Source: Prorocentrum cordatum
Lineage: Eukaryota; Sar; Dinophyceae; Prorocentrales; Prorocentraceae
Direction of reading: 5' to 3'
Assembly (NCBI GenBank): GCA_963575745.1
Contig: CAUYUJ010019911.1
Span: 42,501-106,500, forward strand
Length of the DNA: 64,000 bases
Shown here piece after piece: positions 1-12,885 of the stretch. Position 1 is the stretch's first letter; each line of letters begins with the position of its first letter. Made by a program: the position numbers and the translations under genes. The notes beneath the pieces were generated by a model. It worked only from the letters and a program-made list of their open reading frames with translations. It was not told the DNA's origin and searched no databases.

Positions 1-1080
1 CACTCAGACAAGGAGGGACTCGATGAAGGACGCCTCCATGATGTGCGCCTCCTGTGGCACGCCTCCGTGAATCACGCCTCCAGGAAGCAAGCCACGATGG
101 AGCACGTCACGACGAAGCAAGCACGCTTGGCGAAACACCCCAGTGATGAAACACTCCCCTGATAATGCACTCTCTCTTGAAGAACTCGACGATACAGCCG
201 TCAACGACGGTGAAGCACTCCAGGATGTAGCACTCTACGATCAAGCATTCCACGATGACGCAGTCCACGGCAAATTATTCCGTGGTGAGACTCTCCCTGG
301 GAGCACTCTTTGGTGAAGCCGCCTTGGTGAAACACGCCTTGGCGGAACAATCCTTGGTGAGAATTCTTTAGTGAGCACTCCTTGGCGAAGCACTCCGGAA
401 AGCACGCCTCCACGAAACACACCGCCAGAAAACGCGCATCCTTGAGCTCGCCAAAATGAAGAACGTCTCCGTGAAGCACGCCTCCGACGAAGCACGCCAC
501 AATGAAGTACCAAAGCAGATGCCCTCCACGATTTGCCACTCCAAAATGAACCACGCCACGACGAGGAAACCGTCGATGAAGCCCTCCCCAATGAAGCGTG
601 CCACGATGAAGCACGCACGCACTCGGCGAAGCGCACTCGGCGAGACACGACGTTAGGAGGCACGCTTCCGAGAAGCACGCTTCTGTGAAACACGCTTCCG
701 TGAAACACGCCACGATGAAACACGCAACCCAGGAGTACGCCTCTCTGAGTAAACACGTAACAGTGAAGCCCTCCAGGAAACCCGCCTCGATGAAGTACGC
801 CTCCATGATGATAAGCACGCCAGTCCGATGAAGACCACGAAAAAAGCCTCCCACATTGAAGCCTTCGAGTGAACCCTCCACAACGTACCACGCCATGATG
901 AAGCACGCAACACCCGGAGGAAGCACGCCTGGGTGACGTACGACACGATAGAGCACGCCGCAATGGGCACGCCCCGATTACGTATCCAACAACGAAGCAC
1001 CCCCGACGAAACACTCTATGGTGAAGCACCCCACGATGAAGCGCTCGAACAAGTACTCCCCGATGAAACGCTAATTAATG
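1..1080 (+). repeat. Degenerate minisatellite (GAAGCACGCC core)
   Basis: The first kilobase is a diverged tandem array of roughly 12-18 base units built on GAAGCACGCC, CACGATGAAG and CTCCGTGAAG variants. Every reading frame gives low-complexity peptides (for example repeats of ACFTEACF on the minus strand), so the open frames here are by-products of the repeat and not genes. No gene-like sequence is seen inside it. Confidence 0.75.
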
Positions 1081-1582
1081 TAATGCCCCATCATGGTGCG
1101 CACCCCGAAGAACCACAGCCATATGACACATGGCGCTGATAGTCAACTTGAGTGCGCAAGCCTGCGCACCAGGAAGCCACGAGGTAGATCACACGACGCT
1201 GCTGCCACAATGGCACCAGACGGATCGGCCGAGCCCATGGACTGCCTGGCGCCGACGCCGCCAGCGCACGAGGTACACCTGGAGCCCAGCCAGCAGAGGT
1301 GGTCTTCCACCCAGCAGCGTGACGCGCGATGAGTGTGCCCTCGTGAAAGGAAGAGACGAGAGTGCATAAAGACAGTCGCGGGGACCCCCTCTCTGCCATT
1401 GCAGCGACGCCAGTGCCCAACGTGGACAATGGTGTTTATCAGTGGCGTAAAAACGTACTAAAGGACCAAACGAACCATTGCATTGTTGGGCTCTGATGTG
1501 GAGCCGAGTCCGCGTGGTGCAGTCGAAACGGTTGCCCGATGGTCCGAGACACCCTGCTGTGTCTCCACCCCACCGCGCGGGT
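1081..1582. other. Unassigned spacer
   Basis: No repeat family, exon or RNA gene is recognised here. Short overlapping open frames occur on both strands but none has a recognisable motif. Confidence 0.5.
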
Positions 1583-2669
1583 GTTATGATGATGGCGAGG
1601 CAGATGGTGATGGTGATGGTAGTGGTGATGATGATGATGGTGCTGATGAGGGTGATGGTATGATGCTGCTGATGATGTTCGCGATGCTGATGCTGCTGCT
1701 GATGATGATGCTGATGGCAGGGGTGCCGATTACAATGATGATGCTGGTGATGCTGATGATGGTGATGCTGAGGTTGATGAGGATTGTGATTCTGGTGATG
1801 GTTGTTAGGCTGATGCTGATGCTGTTGATGACGATTATGGTGGCAATGGTGTTGATGAGGCTGTCGATGGTGAGGTGGTGATGTCTGTGATGATGATGCT
1901 GCTTCTGATGATGACGATGATGCTGGTGCTGATGACGTTGCTGCTGCTGGTGAAGATGATGGTGGTGATGATGATGACTATGATCGTCATGATGGTGGTG
2001 GCAGTTGTGACGACGACGACGATGCTGACGACGATGCTGATGATGAGGATGAGGATGAGGATGATGATGATGCTGACAAAGAAGTATATGATGATGGCGA
2101 TGACGATGATGATGCTGATGTTGCTGATGCTGTCGGGAATGATGATGACGATGATGATGATGATTCTGATAATAATTGGGACGATGACGGCGATGCTTAT
2201 GCTGATGATGATGCTGATGATGATGATGATGACTATGATGAGTGTGCTGCTGATGACGATGACGACGGTGATGATGATGTTGATTCTGATTATGGCGATG
2301 GTGTATGTGATGATGACGACGATGACGATGGTGACGATGATGATGATGCTGCTGACGGTGATGATGAGTATGCTGATGCTGGTGATGATAATGATGATGA
2401 TGCTGGTGACGACTATGCGGATGATGCTGATGATGGCGATGATGATGATGATAATGAGGAGGAGGAGGGGAGGAGGAGAGAGGGAAGATGCTGCTGATTA
2501 TGATGATGATGATCATGATGATGATGATGATGTTGATGATGATGATGATGCTGATGATGATGATGGTGATGATGTTGATGATGATGATGATGATGACGCT
2601 GCTGATGATGCTGATGATTTTGATGACGATGATGCTGATTATGAGGATGCTGATTATGATAATAGCTGA

Positions 2670-2700
<31 letters not shown>

Positions 2701-2846
2701 CTGATGGTGACGATGATGCTGATGCTGCTGATACTGATTATGATGAGGGTGCTGCTGATGATGACGACGGTCTTGACGGTGATGATGGTACTTATGGTGA
2801 TGATGATGATGATGATGCTGATGATGATGCTGATGATGATGATAAC

Positions 2847-2918
<72 letters not shown>

Positions 2919-3530
2919 GGTGGTGATGGTGATTGTGATGATGACGATGGTGATGATGATTACGATGATGATGCTGATGATCATGATGAGGATGATGCTG
3001 ATGACGATGAAGATGGTGATGACGATGATGATGGTGACGATGATGATGCTGATGACGATGTGGATGATGATGATACTGGTGATGATGATGATGATGATTA
3101 TGCTGCTGCTGATGATGATGATGATAATGCTGCCGCTGGTGATGATGATGCTGATGAATATGGTGATGAAGATGCTGACGCTGCTGATGATGTTGATGAT
3201 GCTGATGCTGGTGATGGTGGTGATGATGCTGGTGATGATGCTGATGATGATGACGACGATGATGACGATCATGATGATGATGCTGATGATGATGATGATG
3301 ATGCTGACGACGATGATGATGATGACTATGATGGCTATGCTGGCTATGTTGATGATGATGGTGATGATGATGATGATGATGCTGCTGCTGATGATGATGA
3401 TGATAATGCTGATGATGATGATTATGATGTTGATGATGACGATGATGATGATGATGATAATGATGATGACGATGATGATGATGCTGATGATGATGATGAC
3501 GACGATGATGATGATGATGATGATGATGAT
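1583..3530 (+). repeat. Long (GAT)n / (ATC)n trinucleotide tract
   Basis: About 1.95 kb of GAT/GCT/GAC triplets with a GAG-rich interruption near 2455-2490. It runs directly into an assembly gap, so its true length is unknown. The long open frames on both strands (poly-Asp/Ala, poly-Met, poly-Ile, poly-His) follow from the triplet period and are not called as genes. Confidence 0.95.
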
Positions 3531-3630
3531 NNNNNNNNNNNNNNNNNNNNNNNNNNNNNNNNNNNNNNNNNNNNNNNNNNNNNNNNNNNNNNNNNNNNNN
3601 NNNNNNNNNNNNNNNNNNNNNNNNNNNNNN
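3531..3630. other. Assembly gap (100 N)
   Basis: Exactly 100 N following the GAT tract. A round 100 suggests a gap of unspecified size. Confidence 0.99.
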
Positions 3631-3631
3631 G

Positions 3632-4017
3632 GAGGCCCTTATCAAGCATCTCCAGTCGGTTGCCTGCCAAGCCTTCGGCGCCTTCTGTGAGCAAGCCAAA
3701 AAGCAGTCACCAAGCAGAGGGAGCTCAGGACCAGGCTCGCAGCCAAGAAGCGCCGCACTTCCGACGGTGCTGCGGGATGTGATCACGGTTTTGGTCCTCC
3801 TGTCCGTCCTGGGCCCCAGTCAGTTCCAGCCCCAACAGCAGCCGCCCCAGCATCAGATGTCGTGCCGCCAGCTCCTAAGCCCACCATTGAGGAACTCTTC
3901 CAGGCCGCCCGCAACCAGGCCTCGAAGACGTCCATGGGCACGAAGGGTGGTGGAGGAGGAGGAGTCGTGGGAGTACCAGGATGTGGAGGGTCTGTGGATG
4001 TACCCGTGGCTGGATGA
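3632..4017 (+). pseudogene. Degenerate hypothetical ORF fragment with one-base frameshift
   Basis: Immediately after the gap a coding-like stretch begins in frame 2 with EALIKHLQSVACQAFGAFC. At a run of five A (3698-3702) coding-like character jumps to frame 1, where a basic stretch (ELRTRLAAKKRR) is followed by a Pro/Ala-rich linker, a short helix-like IEELFQAARNQ segment and a Gly-rich tail, stopping at TGA 4015-4017. One missing A would join the halves. The family is not recognised; a retroelement ORF1-type nucleic-acid-binding protein is possible from the basic and Gly-rich composition, but this is a guess. The 5' end is lost in the gap. Confidence 0.4.
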
Positions 4018-5122
4018 GGAGGCGCAGGGACTTCAAGTGCAGGGAGTTCCCCCCCCTCAGCGGCAGCAACGCCAGCAGGAGGAGCAGCGGGTGAGGGCGC
4101 CGCAGCTGTGAAGCACGCGGCGGGCGAGAGGAGGTGTGGGTGACGGCAGCCGTGGAGCTGCCTAGACAGTCACAGCTGGCGAGGAGCTGGTTTCTGTGTT
4201 GACAGCCAGCACGTCCAGCTGGTGCAATTGCCAGAAGTATTTGGAGAAGGAGACCCCTGGGGCCACTGCTGTTTTGCTTCAGGAAGTTGGAGTCCCCTCG
4301 CTGCTAAGGATGAGCGTGAGGCTAAGTTGAGAGGTTCGTCGCTGTCAGCTATGATCAGCCCAAGCAGTCACCCTGATGCTGGGGGGCTGTCTTCGGGAGT
4401 TGGAATTGCTGTCCCTTTGCATGCGGGAACGTCCGAGCCGCCATGGTCAGGACCGGAGCTTCTTCGACACCAAGGGTAGCGATTAGTTGGATTAGTAGCA
4501 TCCTACCCAGTGGGTTCTGAGTTGTGTTACCCAGATTCAGATGAGACCTCGCCATCCCTGGGGGGCTGCGATTTGCGAAACTGTCGCCACTTTCGACGGT
4601 TGTTGGGGGGTCCAGCGGAGTGACGTCTTACTCGGACCACCAAGAGACCTCGCCATCCCTGGGGTCTGCGAAGCTGGCGCGCGAGCTAGGCTTCGCTTGC
4701 TTCTTGCACTAATTACAAGCAGGTTGAATCATTTGTTCGAGCGCCGCGGCGACATGGCGCAACCAGCGCTGCATCTTTACCGTCCTACCGACAGAAACAA
4801 CACTCTTCGGTCCGTCGTCGTCCTCTGCCCCCTGCCACCTTCCTTCTGCTGCTGCCGCGCTGGCAGTTCGGCCCCCCACGCGTCCTTCTCCTGCTTTTCG
4901 TTCCCGCCCCCATGTGCTCCTCAAACCTTGGCCTTCGCTCCTCTCTCCTGTTGTTGTCCTGTGAATCGTGCCACTGTCATTGTCCTTGCAAGCTTGGGCC
5001 AACGTCTTTTGTCATTTGATGCAAATGGGTTGGGTACGTCACAGGATGATGTTGTATTTGTTCTTGGCAGAACATTAAGGACACCTGTGGCTGTCATTGA
5101 AGAACCTATGACATCCAACGGG
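4018..5122. other. Unassigned region with a short local duplication
   Basis: Nothing recognisable as a gene. The phrase GAGACCTCGCCATCCCTGGG occurs at about 4542 and again at about 4650, a local duplication of about 107 bases period. Confidence 0.45.
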
Positions 5123-5845
5123 AAAGCGACGATCTTTGTGAGTCTCTCAGAAAACCAAACAAGTTCCGCGCGAAGGAAATGGCCCCTCCTCCTACACCCC
5201 TGCCTCTCTCTCTATCGGTGTCTCTTTTCTTGAAACATTATGAATGAATCGGCATCGGCTGGTATCAGTAGGAAGCAATAGGAACCAACCGGAATCCACA
5301 TGGACCAATCGGAGCCCGTAGCAATCATCAATCATTAACCAACATGATTAGGAATGATTCGGGCACACGACAAGTCAATCTTAATCATCAGGTATCATTG
5401 GGAAACGCCAGGAAGCAATTGGCATTGGTAGGAATTGCTTGGGGCTGGTAGGAACCAATCGGAATCAATAGAAATCAACATGAAACAATCGGAATCAATA
5501 TGGATCAGTACGAATCAGGAGGGATAGACAGAAATTACAAGGAATCCGTAGGAACCGGCAGGGACACATAGTAACCAATGTGAGTCACAAGGAATCAATC
5601 GGAATCGCTAGGGGTCGCTTGTACTCAATATGAAACAACCGGAACATATATGAGTCCATCGTAATGCCGTAGAAGCAGTAAAAATGAACACATACGTGAA
5701 GAAACAATCAAGTCCAACGCGAAACCCATATTCTTTATGACTCTTTCAAAAAATAAAGAGCTTCGCGCGAAGGAAATGACCCCCTCCTCCACCCCTTCTC
5801 TCTCTCTATCTCTCTCTATTTCTTTCTTTCTTTCTTTCATTCTTT
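5123..5845 (+). repeat. Duplicated about 120-bp module
   Basis: A module with the shared core GCGCGAAGGAAATG followed by CCCCTCCTCC and a CTCTCT tract occurs at about 5123-5238 and again at about 5722-5845. Each copy is followed by the GGAATCAA minisatellite, so the duplicated unit is module plus minisatellite, about 600 bp. Confidence 0.7.
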
Positions 5846-6290
5846 CATTTTTATGGCAATAAGAGCGAATAAGTATAGGTAGATGTCAGTAAGAATCATT
5901 CGGGATCTTCCGGAATCAACAGGAATCAACACAAACCAGTCGGAATCGTTTGAAATCAACAGGAATCAATCGGAATGGCTAGCAATGATCTGGAATCACT
6001 CAGAATCAATGGGAACCTACAGGAATTAAAGGAATCAATAAGAGCCAATAGGAATTCAGAGGGGTAGGAAGCAATAGGAATCAAGAGGAATCAGTAGGAA
6101 CCAATATGAAGCAGAAGGAATCAAACGGGATCAGTGCGAAACAATGGACATTACCATGAATTGGTAGGAACCAGTAGGAACCAAAAGGAAAACATAGTAA
6201 CCATGGGATTTCCAAGATATCGCTGGGAATCAACCTGGATCACTTGTAATCAATATGGAGAAATTGGGATCGATAGGGGTCGGTAATTAT
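5239..6290 (+). repeat. Degenerate GGAATCAAT minisatellite
   Basis: Two blocks (about 5239-5700 and 5870-6290) of a diverged short unit with consensus near AGGAATCAATCGGAAYCA, separated by the second copy of the duplicated module. No coding signal. Confidence 0.75.
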
Positions 6291-6562
6291 CACTTGGGGC
6301 CTTGAGAACCAATATGAGTATTATGCGGATGCATCAAGAAGCCCTTGGCTCTGGCATCTGCTTGTTTCTTACTTGTTTTATTTTGCAATTCAATTTGCAA
6401 TTCAATCCAACAGTGATCTTCTGCATATTGGATTTGCCCTTCCTGTTGGAATATTGAGCGCATCCTGCTCGGGCGCATCTGGACATTTCAGCAGCGGGGA
6501 TCTTCCAGTGCGACAGCACAAAACCGGTAGGTCCCGGTCGCGGAGAGCGGGTATCATGTAGG

Positions 6563-6605
6563 CATATTTGCATATGCTTGTATGTATGTGTATGTGCATG
6601 TATAC

Positions 6606-6663
<58 letters not shown>

Positions 6664-8033
6664 GTGTCTGTATATCTATATGTTCATGATTGTTTGTGCT
6701 TTAGTATGTACATTTGTACGTATATCTCCATACGTCGAACACCATGTACGTGTAATCTTGTATGGGCACCCAGCTGTATACATGTAGATATGGACGTGCA
6801 CATGCATATTAAACTTCACATGTACCTGTACCTGTATATGTTTATGTCTGTGCCTATGCCCATGCCATTTTACAAGGCATGCGTTGATTGATCTGTATAG
6901 GTAGATGTGAATGTATAGGTTTCCTCGCTTTCTCCCTGGTTCACTCGGCGACCCCTGGGCCTTCCCGAGCTAGAGAGAAATGGCTGGTGCGTTGGCATGT
7001 AAACACATGTAGGTATATGTGTATGTATATGTATAGGTGATTGCATTAGTGCATGTATATGTACAGGTGCTTGTTCATGTACATATTTCGATATGCGCTG
7101 GTATATGTCGATGTATGCGGTGTACGCGTACACGTATCTGCGTATGTCTATGTCTATGTGTATGTAAGTATATGTGTCTGTGTATTTGTATGTGTATCTG
7201 AATATTTGTGTATGTAACTGTATCTGCATGTGTATCTGTATACGTATTCGAATACGAGCATGTATTTGTTAATATTTTCTTGTTGTTTACGAATATTTAA
7301 TTGCGTAACTGTAGGTATATGCACATGCATCACTATCTGTTTATGTATGTGTATGCGTATTTGTATATGCATTAGCATCTGTACATGCGTACGTGCATGC
7401 GTACCTGTGTATGTGTATGTAAATGTATATGTTTCTGTGCACGAATATGAATATGTACATGTATATGTTTATGTGTATAAATTTCTTTACATATGTACGT
7501 ATACGTATGTCTATGTGTGCAACTAAACGTATATGACTAGGTAGGTGTACATGCATCGTTACGTATATATTTCTATGCATACGTCTAGATATGTGCACAT
7601 GTGTATGGACATGACGGTATATGCACATATATAGGTGTTCTGGTATCTGGATGTATGGGCTCGTGTAGGTAGATGTGTATGTTTGATATTTATGTCTATG
7701 TATATGTTTTTTTGTGCAGGTGTATGCTGGTATATACGTATATGCTTATGTTTATCTACACGCATATGAATATGTTCATGTATACGTAGATGTATAGTCA
7801 TGTGTGTACTTATATGTTCATGTACATGTATTTGTAGATTCATATGTATGTGTGTATGTATATGTATATGTTTATGCATGTGCTGGTATAGGTATACGAC
7901 AACGCATGTATGCATGTCTATATGTATATGCTTATATGTTTGTAGGCATCCATCTTGCCCTATGCATGCACGTATACATATAGTTACACACATATACACA
8001 TACATACATATACACATACATATACATACGGTG
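6563..8033 (+). repeat. TATGTA-type complex microsatellite
   Basis: About 1.5 kb dominated by TATG, TGTA and GTATAT units, with pure GTATAT hexamers at about 6604-6660. Near 7975 it flips to the complementary ACATA phase. Peptides from it (Met-Tyr-Cys, His-Ile-Thr repeats) are artefacts. Confidence 0.9.
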
Positions 8034-8039
8034 TTGGAA

Positions 8040-8230
8040 GGATTTGGGCCTCTCGAGGGTGTCCTTGGGAGGCTCCGTAGCCACTTGAAGCCGTCCTGGG
8101 GTGTGTCTTGGGGCCTCTTGGAGGCATGCTGGAAGCTATATTGAGCCATCTTGGGTTATTATGTCTCAGCTTGGCTGCCAACTTTGGCTGTCCGAGGGCG
8201 TCTTGGAGCCATCTTGGGGAATCTTTGACG
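8040..8230 (+). repeat. Dispersed G-rich minisatellite (GGGGCCTCTTGG type)
   Basis: Units related to CTTGGGGCCTCTTGGAGGC. The same motif class recurs at 15240-15475, 18120-18480, 21305-21830, 32100-32490 and 48165-48415, always in this orientation. Confidence 0.6.
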
Positions 8231-9713
8231 CTTCAACGTGTCGCGGACCCCCTTCTCCCCTCTCCAGACCCAGTGCGGGGGACGGGTGAACCTTCCCCGA
8301 AGTGGAAGAAGGGGATTGGCGCTGGTGTTTTTTCCACCGTCCTCCTGCCATGGCTTGTGAGCAGCTCAGGCTACCCTCCTCCGATGCGCAGGTGCGACTT
8401 TATACAAAGGCTGTTTGAGCACATTGCCCAGAAGTGGGTGACCCGCCATACTTCCCCACGACAGGGCGCCAGCCCTTGGCGCGCACGGGCGCAACGGTCC
8501 TGGGGCGACCTCCTCGGTAAGCACTGCCGCCGCTGCTGCTGGCGCCGCTGCAGCCGCTGGCACCGCTGCCACCACCTGCCCTGCCCCCCCTTCCGCCATT
8601 GCCTATGCGCCGCAGACCTGCGACGTCCTGTCTTCAGCATCGTTTTTAGCCCGCCCCTATCCCATATCCCCACCTCTATTCAGATCTCCATCAGCTCAGC
8701 AACCCAGTTGGGGATAGACCCCTCGAAGCCCGAAGGAAACAGCCTATCTCCCCATCTAGGGGGGTAAATCGGCCAGTGGGGCCCAGGCCACGCCCACGGG
8801 GACAGGGGTCGTTGGACTTTCGGCACGCGAGCCCCAGAGCTCCACCCCCCCTCCCGGGGACGGGCCCTTCCTTCCCAGTGACTTTGGGATGTCCCTGGGG
8901 CCCGACAACGGCGCTGTGGGGGAACACCTCCGTCTTTCCTTTGGATCGAGCTGGTAGACCTGCCGCCTGGCGCCGCCGCCGTGAGGCCGCAGCCGCGCCG
9001 TGCGCTGGAGCCTGCACTCCGAAGGGCCGCCGGCGCTGCGCGGGGCTCGTGCTCCCCGTCGCTCCGCCAGCCTTCCAGAGGGAGCCGTCCGCCTCCCTCT
9101 GTGTTGCGCGCATCCGTTTTCAACTTCGGGTCAAACATTGGCCCCTTGACCTCTCCAGGGGCGCGCTACGACCAGGACTTCGACGGGGATCCGGCCGTGG
9201 CGACGACGAGCCCTCCGTAGGCCCCAGAAGATCCAGAGACGCCCTGAAGCCTCGACCCTCGAGCGTCGATCGGAAGCGTCCGGTCGTCCGCGCCGCCGCG
9301 ACACAGGAGCGGGGGCGCACCCTGAGTCGGCTATTATTTGTGCGTGTGTCGCCCCCGAAGGGGCGACGCGCGCGCTGGAACATCTTGTAGCATATGTTCC
9401 GTGGCGGGCGCTTTCTGGCCGTACTGCTCGGGAGACGATGTATTACAAGGTGGATGTATTATATGCTCGGGTCGGGCGCACGCCTCCGATGAGGACACGT
9501 AGTTCTAGTATGTCATTCTGGGTCTCACTGGGGCTGGCCCGGGCGCCCGCAGGTGGCTGGCTGGAACTCCGACGACGACGTCGACGCCGAGGAGAGCGGG
9601 GCGCGCACTTTCTCCAGTGGTGCCCGCGGCGCGGTCGGCTCGGTTGCGCTTCGCAGCCGGTTGCGCTCGGTTCGGTTCTGTTCGGTCGGTCGTTGTGTCG
9701 TTGCTGCAAGCGA
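8231..9713. other. GC-rich region with one dispersed repeat
   Basis: No gene recognised. About 8698-8755 (CCCAGTTGGGGATAGACCCC onward) is related to about 40642-40690, so it holds at least one dispersed repeat. Overlapping long open frames here reflect high GC. Confidence 0.45.
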
Positions 9714-9721
9714 CGACGACT

Positions 9722-9755
<34 letters not shown>

Positions 9756-9793
9756 CGACGACGAACAGCAGCGGCGGAGGCAGCGGCGGCTGC

Positions 9794-9828
<35 letters not shown>

Positions 9829-9999
9829 GGCCGACGAGTGCACCTGCACATCCCCGTCCATGCCGTCCTCATGCACCTCCTGGCCCTATGCACCTCCTCT
9901 GGATTGGGGGGGGGGGCGGACCGAGAGCGGACCGAGGGGGAGGATGAAGAGGAGGAGGAGGAGGAGGAGGAGGAGGAGGAGGAGGAGGAGGAGGAGCTG
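9714..9999 (+). repeat. (GAC)n and (GAG)n tracts
   Basis: An ACG/GAC tract at 9714-9835 and a GAG tract at about 9945-9998 separated by unique sequence. Overlapping poly-Asp, poly-Ser and poly-Glu frames are not genes. Confidence 0.9.
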
Positions 10000-10514
10000 A
10001 CCCGTGCTCCGCATCTCTCTTCTGCCCAGCCCGGTGCACAGGCCCACAGCTTGCTGGTCCGCGGCCCGACCCCGCCCGAACGCGGCGCGGCACACATCTC
10101 AGACGCTTGGCTGCTTCGACACGCACGTCTTGAAACGCAACACGTGTCGTGTTCAATACGTCCGTGTTAATGCGCTGCGTGTTGGCTTAATGTGTTGGCT
10201 CACGTTTTGGCGACCGCATCGCGTCGGACCTACGTTTCCACTCTACGTGCTGAGCTCCGTGTCTATCCGCAACTTGTTGCGTCTTGCGTGTCGGAGCAGC
10301 TGAGCTCAGATCTTCGTTATGGGGGCTTTCCTGGGGCTCTCCTAACGGATGCAGTCAAGACGCTGACGCAAGGACCGCTTTGGGCTCTGGAGGGGCTCGG
10401 GTTTGCGGGCCGTTCCGTGGATTTAATATAGTGGAGCCAGTTTGTGGCCTAGGCCCGCCGTGGCCAGAAAAGCCCCCTCGTTCTTTAGAGTGCATTACTC
10501 ATAGCAGCACAGTG
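10000..10514. other. Unassigned spacer
   Basis: No gene, RNA or clear repeat recognised. Confidence 0.4.
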
Positions 10515-10640
10515 ATAGCAGTTCGACTCTAGTTCGGTCTTAGCTCGATTCAACTTCGACTCAAGTCGCCAGACGTTCGATGCAGCATCGATGCACGAAT
10601 GGAGCGGGTGGTTCCTGGATGGCCCTAGGAACGAGTATCC
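10515..10640 (+). repeat. Dispersed repeat, copy 1
   Basis: Shares an ordered series of motifs (TTCGACTCAAG, GCAGCATCGA, TGGAGCG, AGGAACGAG) with 40870-41000, about 30 kb away in the same orientation. The second copy lies just upstream of DnaJ exon 4. No terminal inverted repeat or ORF is seen. Confidence 0.65.
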
Positions 10641-10922
10641 AACACATCGCTGCTGGAAGCAGCGCTGCTGCCGCGTCGCCGCGCCCTTCCAGGCTGCCTG
10701 CGGCCTCTCGGTCTCGCCTGGGGTCCGCCATCGGCTCGGCCGGTCGTCGGTCGCTGGTGTCGCCTGGGACGGTCGTGCTCCCGTCGTAAGGAGCCAGCGC
10801 GCCGCGCGATCTCCTCTGCCTCGTCCCCTGCAAAAGGCCACGGTGCACCCAGATCTGGCACAAAGTGGGTCTGTGCTGACCGAGCGGTGGTGCGTCCTTG
10901 CCCATTCTCTGCCCCCTTAGCT

Positions 10923-11078
10923 CCCCCTCCTCCTCCTCCTCCTCCTCCTCCTCCTCCTCCTCCTCTGAACCTTCTCAGGCTCCTGTTTCTGATCCTCCAG
11001 ATTCCCCCCTCTTCGTCCTCCCCCTTCTCTCCCCTCCTCCACCTTCCGTCCTTCCCGTCTCTCTCTCTCTCTCTCTCT
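10923..11078 (+). repeat. (CCT)n and CT-rich tract
   Basis: Pure CCT triplets at about 10923-10965, then a polypyrimidine stretch ending in CTCTCT near 11078. Confidence 0.85.
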
Positions 11079-11274
11079 CTACATTGTCTCAACAATCCGA
11101 CAGTGAGAATACTACTCTCGCTCCTCCCCTGATCTTCCGCCCCCTCCTTGTTTTTTTTGCATCGCCTTTGTTTGGGGGTGGGGGGTAAAACAATATATAA
11201 GCATACCAAAAAACTGGTTTCAACACTTGTTTTTTTTCATGGTTTTTCAATCCAACTGTTTCTGGTGTTTCAAA

Positions 11275-12110
11275 ATGGTGCTCCCGCTGCAGCGTGGGCC
11301 ACATTTTCGCATCGGCGCGCTGCTCCCGTCGTTCAGACTCGCACTCGCGCCTCAGCGCGGGCCACTCTCCTGGATCCTTGCTCCGTGGTGGTTCCCCCCA
11401 TCATTTCCTCTCCTCCGCCTTCCCTGGGTCCTCCTGTTCCTCCTGCTCCTTCCACTCCAGTTCCTGCTGCTGCTGTTCGTCTCGCCCCAGCGCGGGCCAC
11501 TTTTCGGAATCAGAGCCTTTCCTCGTTGTCGCCCCCTGGTCCTCCTTTCCCTCCTGATCCTTCCGCAAGAGTTCCTGCTGCTGCTGTTCGTCCTCATCCT
11601 TTTTCTCCCGCTCATTCTCCTGTTCACCCGCCACCTCCTCCTCCTGTGCACGCAGGTCCCCCTTTTCCGATTGCGCATAACACGAAATGGTGTTTCTGTG
11701 TGAGTTGCAGGTCTGCGATGACATGTGTCCGCGGATATAGAAAACTCAGCGCCATGGGAAGAGATGGGAGGGATGGTAAGGACGTCAGATGAGGTGCGAG
11801 CGCACCTAGCTTGATATGAAAATTACTCCCCTCTCTCCCCCGAAGATGGCCGGGGAGTCACCCGCGTCCCCCCCGCGTATTGTTTTCTACGCAGGTTTTT
11901 TGTTTCACGCGGTCCGGTCGTGTTCGGTTCTGCCGCAGCGTGGGCCTCATCTCAGGATCAGCGATCTGCTCCCATCGTACAGAGCTGCACTCTGGTGAAC
12001 TCCAGATCCAATGTGACACGCGTCGGCAGATAGAGGAACTATCAGTGCCATGGGAAGGGATGGGTGGGAGGGGCAGGATGTTAGGAATGGCGCGGGCGCG
12101 CCCGGCCTGC
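11275..12110 (+). repeat. Duplicated block containing GCAGCGTGGGCC units
   Basis: The CAGCGYGGGCCAC motif recurs at about 11290, 11351 and 11490, and a related unit starts at about 11934. Downstream segments 11690-11815 and 11995-12110 also match (GCCATGGGAAGRGATGG core). This looks like a local duplication of a composite repeat; no gene is recognised. Confidence 0.5.
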
Positions 12111-12324
12111 CTGACATCCCCCTCTTCGTCCTGCCTCCCTCCTCCCCCCCGGTCTCCTGCTGCCCCCCTGCCGCTGCCCCCGATCGCCCCCGAGCGTAGC
12201 TCGCGGGGAAAGGATTCTGGGAAGGCCAGATCCTTCAAGCCTTGGCCGGACTCTCGGTGGTTCGCCGCGTGCGGCCGGCTCTCCCCCCACACATGTGGGC
12301 GGGGCCAGGGCCAGGGCAGATCGC

Positions 12325-12480
12325 TCCCGAGCGTTCCGGGAGCGACCTCAGGGCGTTCCGGGACGCTCCGGGACGGCCTCGGCGCCCGATGCAGGAGCTG
12401 CCGGGTCTCAGCGATCCCCGATGGAGCCCCGTCCGATTTTCTCCCTGCCCTGGCCTCGTCTTAGAACGGGCTCGAGGCGG
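12325..12480 (+). repeat. GCGTTCC-palindrome repeat family, copy 1
   Basis: Starts with alternating GAGCGTTCC / GGGACGCTCC palindromic motifs, then GGCCTCGGCGCCCGATG and a tail containing CCCTGCCCTGGC and TCGTCTTAG. The same order of motifs recurs at 47828-47985 and, for the first half, at 43975-44100. About 150 bp, no ORF. Confidence 0.65.
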
Positions 12481-12611
12481 GTCTGAGTCCGCCCGCCCCC
12501 TCATGCTGATGCCATCGGCCCCCCCCCCCGCGCGATGGCCCCCCCCCCCTTGTGGGGGTGGTGTGGTGCTGTGGGTGTGGCTTGTGTGGCGTGGTACAGT
12601 GGTGCTCCAGA

Positions 12612-12697
12612 GGTCGTCGTCGTCGCCGCTGCCGCCGTCGTCGTCGTCGTAGGGCTCCTCCGCCGCCGCCGTCGCCGTCGTCGTCGTCGTCGTCGTT

Positions 12698-12728
<31 letters not shown>

Positions 12729-12775
12729 CCGTCGCCGTCGTCGTCGTTGTCGTCGTTGTCGTCGCCGTCGCTGTC

Positions 12776-12825
<50 letters not shown>

Positions 12826-12828
12826 TGC

Positions 12829-12885
<57 letters not shown>

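Noticed and set aside
1584-3786. Very long open frames across the GAT tract on both strands (poly-Ile, poly-His, poly-Met, poly-Asp)
   Set aside because: All frames are open because the repeat has a three-base period without stops; no domain, and the longest runs through the N gap.
8066-8085. CCGTAGCCACTTGAAG, similar at its start to the dinoflagellate spliced leader
   Set aside because: Only the first nine or so bases agree; the rest differs and no gene follows.
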